From NCBI GenBank assembly GCA_020722305.1, contig DYLB01000064.1, positions 1 to 10,965 of the forward strand: a stretch of DNA of 10,965 nucleotides, read 5' to 3'. A program made the position numbers and the translations under genes. Positions 7,211 to 10,965 of this stretch are shown here, one piece after another. Positions within the stretch are counted from its first letter, which is position 1; every line of letters starts with the position of its first letter. The notes under the pieces were generated by a model. That model worked only from the letters and a program-made list of their open reading frames with translations. It had not been told where the DNA came from and ran no database searches. The stretch comes from Anaerolinea thermophila (lineage in GTDB: Bacteria > Chloroflexota > Anaerolineae > Anaerolineales > Villigracilaceae).

Positions 7211-7361
7211 GATCGTTGATGGTTTGGTTCTCCGGGAATTCCGGTGAAAGGACTCGGACCATCCCGGCTGGTTTATGGCTGATCTTGGTTCTCAGGAAAA
7301 AGGTTAATCCTGGTGATACCCAAAGACCCAACTAAAATGAAACTTTCGGTCAAATTGCCTG

Positions 7362-7370
7362 TGCTATAAT
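7362..7370 (+). promoter_or_regulatory. Extended -10 promoter for the histidine kinase gene
   Basis: TGC followed by a perfect TATAAT (7365-7370) forms an extended -10 element. Upstream ACTTTC/TTTCGG is only a poor -35, which extended -10 promoters tolerate. Transcription would start near 7377, leaving a short leader of about 23 bases before the ATG at 7400. The kinase start has only a weak GGAA ribosome site at 7390-7393. Confidence 0.65.
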
Positions 7371-7399
7371 CGCGTCGATACATTTCCACGGAATGACCC

Positions 7400-8662
7400 A
7401 TGACAACAGAAGCGCATTTACAGCGGATGGAACGTCTGCTCCAGGCCTGCCGCGAACTGAGCGCTACGCTCGATTTGCAGCCTTTCCTTCAATCCGCCAT
7501 CACCTTAGCCAGTGAACTGACGGGCAGCGAAGCCGCTTCGGTGCTGGTTTACGACGAGAGCGTGAGCCAGCTACGCTTTGTCGCCACGCCCTGGTCCCAG
7601 CGCAAGGCGCTGACCGGGCTGACCGTCCCGGTCAATGGCAGCGCGGCCGGGTGGGTATTCGCCCACGGCGAGCTGCTCGTCGTCCATGACGCGGCAACCG
7701 ATCCCCGGCATTTCAAGGGCGCGGACCAGGCGGCTGATTTCGTCACCCGCTCGATCCTGGCGGTCCCGATCACTTACAAAGGGCGGACACTGGGAGTATT
7801 GGAAGCGGTCAATAAGGCAGACCGCACCCATTATACCGGGGAAGATGTCACAATCCTAGAGACTCTTGCCTCCCAGGCGGCCCTGGCCATCGAAAACGAC
7901 CGCCTGGAGCGCAAGCATTATTCCACCCGGGACCAGATGGCCTCTCTCGACCGGATGAAGAGCGAATTCATCGCCATCGCTTCGCACGAACTGCGCACCC
8001 CGCTCGGCCTGATCCTGGGACACGCGACTTTCCTGCGTGAACAGGTGGACGAAGGAGCCTATTCACAACTCGACACCATCATCCGCAACGCCATCAAATT
8101 GAAAGAGATCATCGAAAGCATGTCCGACGTGGACAATTACCAGCAGGGCAAATCCGTCGTCCGCCGCCAGCCGGTCTCGATGTCGTTCCTGGTCAAGGAG
8201 GTGGTCAAATCGTTCGAGGCCGAAGCCCGCTCGAAGGGCCGCGACCTGCGCATGGACGCCGCCGGCGACGATCTCATGGTGGACGGCGACGCCAACAAGA
8301 TCACCCTGGCTCTGAGCAGCCTGATCAAAAACGCCCTGACCTTCACCGACCGGGGCGGCCACGTCTTCGTCCTGGCCGAAAAGGTCCCCGGCTATGTTAA
8401 AGTATCAGTCATAGACGACGGCATCGGCATCCCGGCCAAAAACCTGGCCCACATCTTCGAGCGCTTCTACCAGGTCGAGACCCACCTCACCCGCAGTCAT
8501 GGCGGCATGGGGCTGGGCCTGTCGGTCGCCAAGACGATGATCGAAATTCACGGCGGGCGAATCTGGGTCGAGAGCAAGGAGGGCAAGGGCAGCATCTTCT
8601 CGTTCCTGCTCCCGCTCGACACCCGCAAAAGTGACGCCCCGCCAGGTCCCTTTCTTACCTGA
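7400..8662 (+). CDS. Soluble GAF-domain sensor histidine kinase
   Basis: 420 residues with no signal peptide or membrane segment, so a cytoplasmic sensor kinase. A GAF domain spans about 10-167 (small-molecule or redox sensing in this family; ligand unknown). The HisKA dimerisation helix follows, with the H-box SHELRTP and the phospho-acceptor His196. The HATPase domain shows the N-box SSLIKNALTFT (Asn311), G1 DDGIGIP (339-345), F-box FERFY (353-357) and G2 HGGMGLGLS (367-375). All catalytic boxes look intact, so the kinase should be active. It is an orphan: no response regulator lies beside it in the window. It has its own extended -10 promoter and is the first of three co-directional genes. 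An out-of-frame ATG at 7393 is not the start. Confidence 0.93.
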   Translation: MTTEAHLQRMERLLQACRELSATLDLQPFLQSAITLASELTGSEAASVLVYDESVSQLRFVATPWSQRKALTGLTVPVNGSAAGWVFAHGELLVVHDAATDPRHFKGADQAADFVTRSILAVPITYKGRTLGVLEAVNKADRTHYTGEDVTILETLASQAALAIENDRLERKHYSTRDQMASLDRMKSEFIAIASHELRTPLGLILGHATFLREQVDEGAYSQLDTIIRNAIKLKEIIESMSDVDNYQQGKSVVRRQPVSMSFLVKEVVKSFEAEARSKGRDLRMDAAGDDLMVDGDANKITLALSSLIKNALTFTDRGGHVFVLAEKVPGYVKVSVIDDGIGIPAKNLAHIFERFYQVETHLTRSHGGMGLGLSVAKTMIEIHGGRIWVESKEGKGSIFSFLLPLDTRKSDAPPGPFLT

Positions 8663-8675
8663 ACCATCCGCAGAA

Positions 8676-8728
8676 CGTCCCGAAGGTTCCCTTGAAAAGC
8701 CTGTTGAGCCGCTCAAGCCTTCAGGACG
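8676..8728. repeat. Imperfect hairpin between the kinase and PfkB genes
   Basis: CGTCCCGAAGG (8676-8686) pairs with CCTTCAGGACG (8718-8728) with one mismatch, and TTGA/TCAA (8704-8707 and 8713-8716) forms an inner stem. No T-run follows on the plus strand, so it is not a normal intrinsic terminator. It could be an mRNA-processing or attenuation structure, or a repeat remnant. Confidence 0.45.
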
Positions 8729-8749
8729 GGGCATCCTAACCTGAACCGC

Positions 8750-9754
8750 ATGGAACTCACCTACATCATCGCCGGGCAATTGAGACGGGAATACATACTG
8801 CCCCCGGTTGGCCGCCCCCTGCTGGATGCGCCGGGCGGCAACCTGCTCTATACCGCCGCCGGGGCTGCCTTATGGACTTCGGGGATCGGGCTGCTCGGAC
8901 GGGTGGGGGAAGACTATCCCCGCGACTGGCTGCGGGACCTGGACCGGCGCGGATTCGACGCCCGCGGCCTCCACGTCATCCCCGGCGCGCTGGACCTGAG
9001 GCTGTTCCTGGCTTACGGAGACGGGTTCACCCCCCAGCGGACCAACCCGGTCTCGCACTTCGCCCGGCGGCAGATGAGCTTCCCCAAGGCCCTGCTCGGC
9101 TACCAGCCGCCCGACGAGAGTTCTACCGGCATCAGCAAGATTGCTCCCAACTCGCCGCGCCTGACCGACATCCCCGAAGAGTACCTGTTCGCCAAAAGCC
9201 TGCACCTGTGCGCCCTGGACTACATGACCCAGAGCCGTCTGATTGGCGCTTTCAAGCTCGGCTCGGTCACGGCCATCACTCTCTCGCCTTCACCCTCGTA
9301 CATGATCCCGCGCCATACGGACCAGCTGCGCCCTCTCGTCCAGGGGCTGACGGCCTTCATCCCCTCCGAGGAGGAACTGCGGGCGCTCTTCTGGGGCCGC
9401 ACCCACGACCTGTGGGAGATGGCCGAAGCCGTCGGCTCGTTTGGCTGCGAGTTCGTGGTGGTCAAGCGCGGGGCCAAGGGCCAGTTGCTGCTCGACGTGG
9501 TTGGCCGTAAACGCTGGGAGGTGCCAGCTTACTCGGCCCGCATCGCCGACCCCACCGGCGCCGGAGACGTCTTCTGCGGCGGGTTCATGGCCGGCTACCA
9601 CCGCTCGTTCGACCCGCTGGAGGCCGTGCTTTACGGCAACGTGGCCGCCTCGCTCTCGCTCGAAGGCAGCGGCGCGTTCTACGTCCTCGAAGTGCTGCCA
9701 GGCTTGGCAGAGGCGCGGGTCGAATCCCTGCGCGGCCTGGTGCGCAAGATATAG
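8750..9754 (+). CDS. PfkB-family carbohydrate kinase
   Basis: 334 residues, a normal length for the ribokinase/PfkB family, which phosphorylates sugars, nucleosides or cyclitols with ATP. Signature 2 is clear: DPTGAGDVFCGGFMAGY at 267-283, with catalytic base Asp273 and the anion hole GAGD. Signature 1 is represented by the N-terminal PGGNLLYTAAGAALW (28-42) and GLLGRVGEDY (48-56). VVVKRGAKGQLLL (236-248) is the usual strand before the ATP site. At the N-terminus Glu14 occurs in RREYIL where many family members carry the substrate-binding Asp. The substrate cannot be assigned: fructose, adenosine, ribose or inositol are all possible. It lies 87 bases after the histidine kinase gene and 69 before the peptidase gene, on the same strand. 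No strong ribosome site precedes the ATG. Confidence 0.87.
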   Translation: MELTYIIAGQLRREYILPPVGRPLLDAPGGNLLYTAAGAALWTSGIGLLGRVGEDYPRDWLRDLDRRGFDARGLHVIPGALDLRLFLAYGDGFTPQRTNPVSHFARRQMSFPKALLGYQPPDESSTGISKIAPNSPRLTDIPEEYLFAKSLHLCALDYMTQSRLIGAFKLGSVTAITLSPSPSYMIPRHTDQLRPLVQGLTAFIPSEEELRALFWGRTHDLWEMAEAVGSFGCEFVVVKRGAKGQLLLDVVGRKRWEVPAYSARIADPTGAGDVFCGGFMAGYHRSFDPLEAVLYGNVAASLSLEGSGAFYVLEVLPGLAEARVESLRGLVRKI

Positions 9755-9823
9755 AGATTCATTGGGAATTAGCGTGATGCACACCCAGATGTAGGCACAC
9801 TTGAAGCGTGACCCACGAGACTT

Positions 9824-10927
9824 ATGCCAACCTTACCCGAACGCATTCTCCACTTAGCCACCCAAATCCAGCAGATCCCCGCGCCGACCTTCGACGAGGC
9901 GCGGCGGGCCGAGTTCGTGCGCGGCCTGTTCGCAGCCGAGGGCCTGGCGGATGTCCAGACTGATGCGGCGGGCAACGTCCTGGCCCGCCTGCCCGGAACC
10001 GGGAGCGCCGCGCCGCTGGCCGTCAGCGCCCACCTCGACACGGTCTTCCCCCTCGAAACGGACCTGCGCCTGATCCACCAGTCTGACCGGATCATCGGGC
10101 CAGGCATCGGCGATAACTCGCTGGGGGTGGCCGGGCTGTTGGGCCTGGTCTGGGGATTGCGCCAGGAGAATATTTCCCTGGAGGGCGACCTGTGGCTGGC
10201 GGCCAATACCGGCGAGGAGGGGCTGGGCGACTTGCGCGGGATGCGGGCGTTGGTCGAACGTTTCGGCGGGGGCGTGCGGGCTTACGTCGTCCTCGAAGGC
10301 ATGGCGCTGGGGCACGTCTACCACCGCGCCCTGGGCGTGCAACGCTACCGGGTCACGGCCCACACCCCCGGCGGCCACTCGTGGACGGATTACGGGCATC
10401 CCTCGGCCATCCACGAGTTGAGCAGCTTCGTGACAAGGCTGTCGGCGCTGAAACTGCCGTCCGAGCCGCGCACCACCCTCAACGTCGGGCGGATCACCGG
10501 CGGGACGTCGGTCAATACCATCGCCGCCGAAGCCTGCCTGGAACTCGACCTGCGCTCGGAAAGTCCGAGAGCGTTGGACGACCTGGTGCGGCGGGTGGAG
10601 GGGATGGTCCAGGCGCTGAACCGGCCCGGGGTCACGATCCAGGCCGAAGTCATCGGGCGCAGACCGGCGGGCGAGATCCCGGCCTCGCACCCGCTCGTCC
10701 GCCTGGCGGTGGATTCGCTGGCCGAACAGGGCCTGTCCGCCAACCTGACCATCGGCTCGACCGACGCCAATATCCCCCTCAGCCTGGGCTACCCGGCGAT
10801 CTGCGTGGGCCTGACGGGCGGGTCTGGGGCGCACACGACCAACGAGTACATCTACACCGCGCCGGTGGAGAGGGGACTGGCGAGTTTGGTAGGGTTGGTG
10901 AGATCGGTGTTCAGGTTAAGTTCCTAA
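9824..10927 (+). CDS. M20-family metallopeptidase (PepT/ArgE-like zinc amidohydrolase)
   Basis: 367 residues, the usual size. The family cleaves small peptides or N-acyl amino acids with two zinc ions in the cytoplasm. Metal and catalytic residues are all recognisable: AHLDT with His70 and Asp72, GIGDN with bridging Asp97, GEEG with catalytic Glu131 and metal Glu132, LEG with Glu158, and GGSGAHTTNEY with His337. The lid (dimerisation) domain shows HTPGGHSWTDYGHPSAI at 180-196, with a conserved His185 region, and ends near RRPAGEIPASHP. The layout fits the tripeptidase-like M20 group better than succinyl-DAP desuccinylases, but the substrate is not proven. No signal peptide is visible. It is last of the three plus-strand genes; the ATG has only a weak upstream GAGA. 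Confidence 0.9.
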   Translation: MPTLPERILHLATQIQQIPAPTFDEARRAEFVRGLFAAEGLADVQTDAAGNVLARLPGTGSAAPLAVSAHLDTVFPLETDLRLIHQSDRIIGPGIGDNSLGVAGLLGLVWGLRQENISLEGDLWLAANTGEEGLGDLRGMRALVERFGGGVRAYVVLEGMALGHVYHRALGVQRYRVTAHTPGGHSWTDYGHPSAIHELSSFVTRLSALKLPSEPRTTLNVGRITGGTSVNTIAAEACLELDLRSESPRALDDLVRRVEGMVQALNRPGVTIQAEVIGRRPAGEIPASHPLVRLAVDSLAEQGLSANLTIGSTDANIPLSLGYPAICVGLTGGSGAHTTNEYIYTAPVERGLASLVGLVRSVFRLSS

Positions 10928-10965
10928 CCCGGACAAGCCGGAAGAGAAAAACCTTTAACCACGAA

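Larger units (their letters stand above)
7196..7399. other. Divergent intergenic control region between ino1 and the histidine kinase gene
   Basis: These 204 bases separate the divergent starts of ino1 and the histidine kinase gene and hold no protein-like open frame. The right end contains the kinase promoter. On the ino1 side there is a ribosome site, but I could not find a convincing -35/-10 pair on the minus strand: TTGACC is present (complement of 7347-7352) without a good -10 at the right distance. No clear riboswitch or operator palindrome was recognised. Confidence 0.6.

Noticed and set aside
9755..9823. Possible regulatory site in the spacer between the PfkB and M20 genes
   Set aside because: Only a short GCGTGA direct repeat was seen; no promoter, terminator or strong ribosome site.
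9854..10834. 326-codon minus-strand open frame opposite the M20 peptidase
   Set aside because: Shadow of a gene with a complete zinc-ligand set on the plus strand; the product is Gln/Arg/Gly-rich without a domain.
10928..10965. Short tail with CCGG/CCGG mini-stem ending TTTAACCACGAA, resembling the start of a dispersed AACCACGAA repeat
   Set aside because: Only a few bases are visible before the window ends; too little to call a repeat or terminator.

Overview
The window looks like chromosomal DNA from a GC-rich Chloroflexota bacterium, most likely of the Anaerolineae type. This is inferred from a large BTAD/AAA/TPR regulator of the kind common in that phylum, a Thr/Pro-rich lipoprotein with a degenerate NodB domain, a bacterial myo-inositol-1-phosphate synthase, and imperfect palindromic intergenic repeats (TCATTGCGAGGAGC type and CCTTCGACT/CTCAGG type). 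No rRNA, tRNA, CRISPR array or transposase gene was seen.

Left edge (1-910): the 3' part of a TSPPY-type DNA methyltransferase, overlapped ATGA-style by the first ~33 codons of a second protein that looks like a restriction-modification partner. That second gene loses any natural continuation where it meets the 3' end of a convergent regulator gene. It is read here as a truncated remnant. The stretch is visibly less GC-rich than its neighbours.

Left half, minus strand (911-7195), in transcription order from right to left: ino1 (inositol-phosphate synthase); a repeat and a hairpin; a NodB-like lipoprotein; a spacer made of inverted repeats; hinT (histidine triad protein); and the 1108-residue regulator. 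hinT and the regulator are one base apart and probably translationally coupled.

Right half, plus strand (7400-10927): a GAF-domain histidine kinase behind a consensus extended -10 promoter, a PfkB-family sugar kinase, and an M20-family metallopeptidase. The 204-base space between ino1 and the histidine kinase is the divergent control region of the window.

The genes do not form one recognisable pathway. The likely functional units are the coupled hinT/regulator pair, a possible inositol link (Ino1 with a PfkB kinase of unknown substrate, speculative), and the decayed restriction-modification pair. No clearly new multi-gene system is evident. The most unusual items are the truncated restriction-modification junction, the hinT/regulator coupling, the degenerate deacetylase lipoprotein and the folded repeat spacers.
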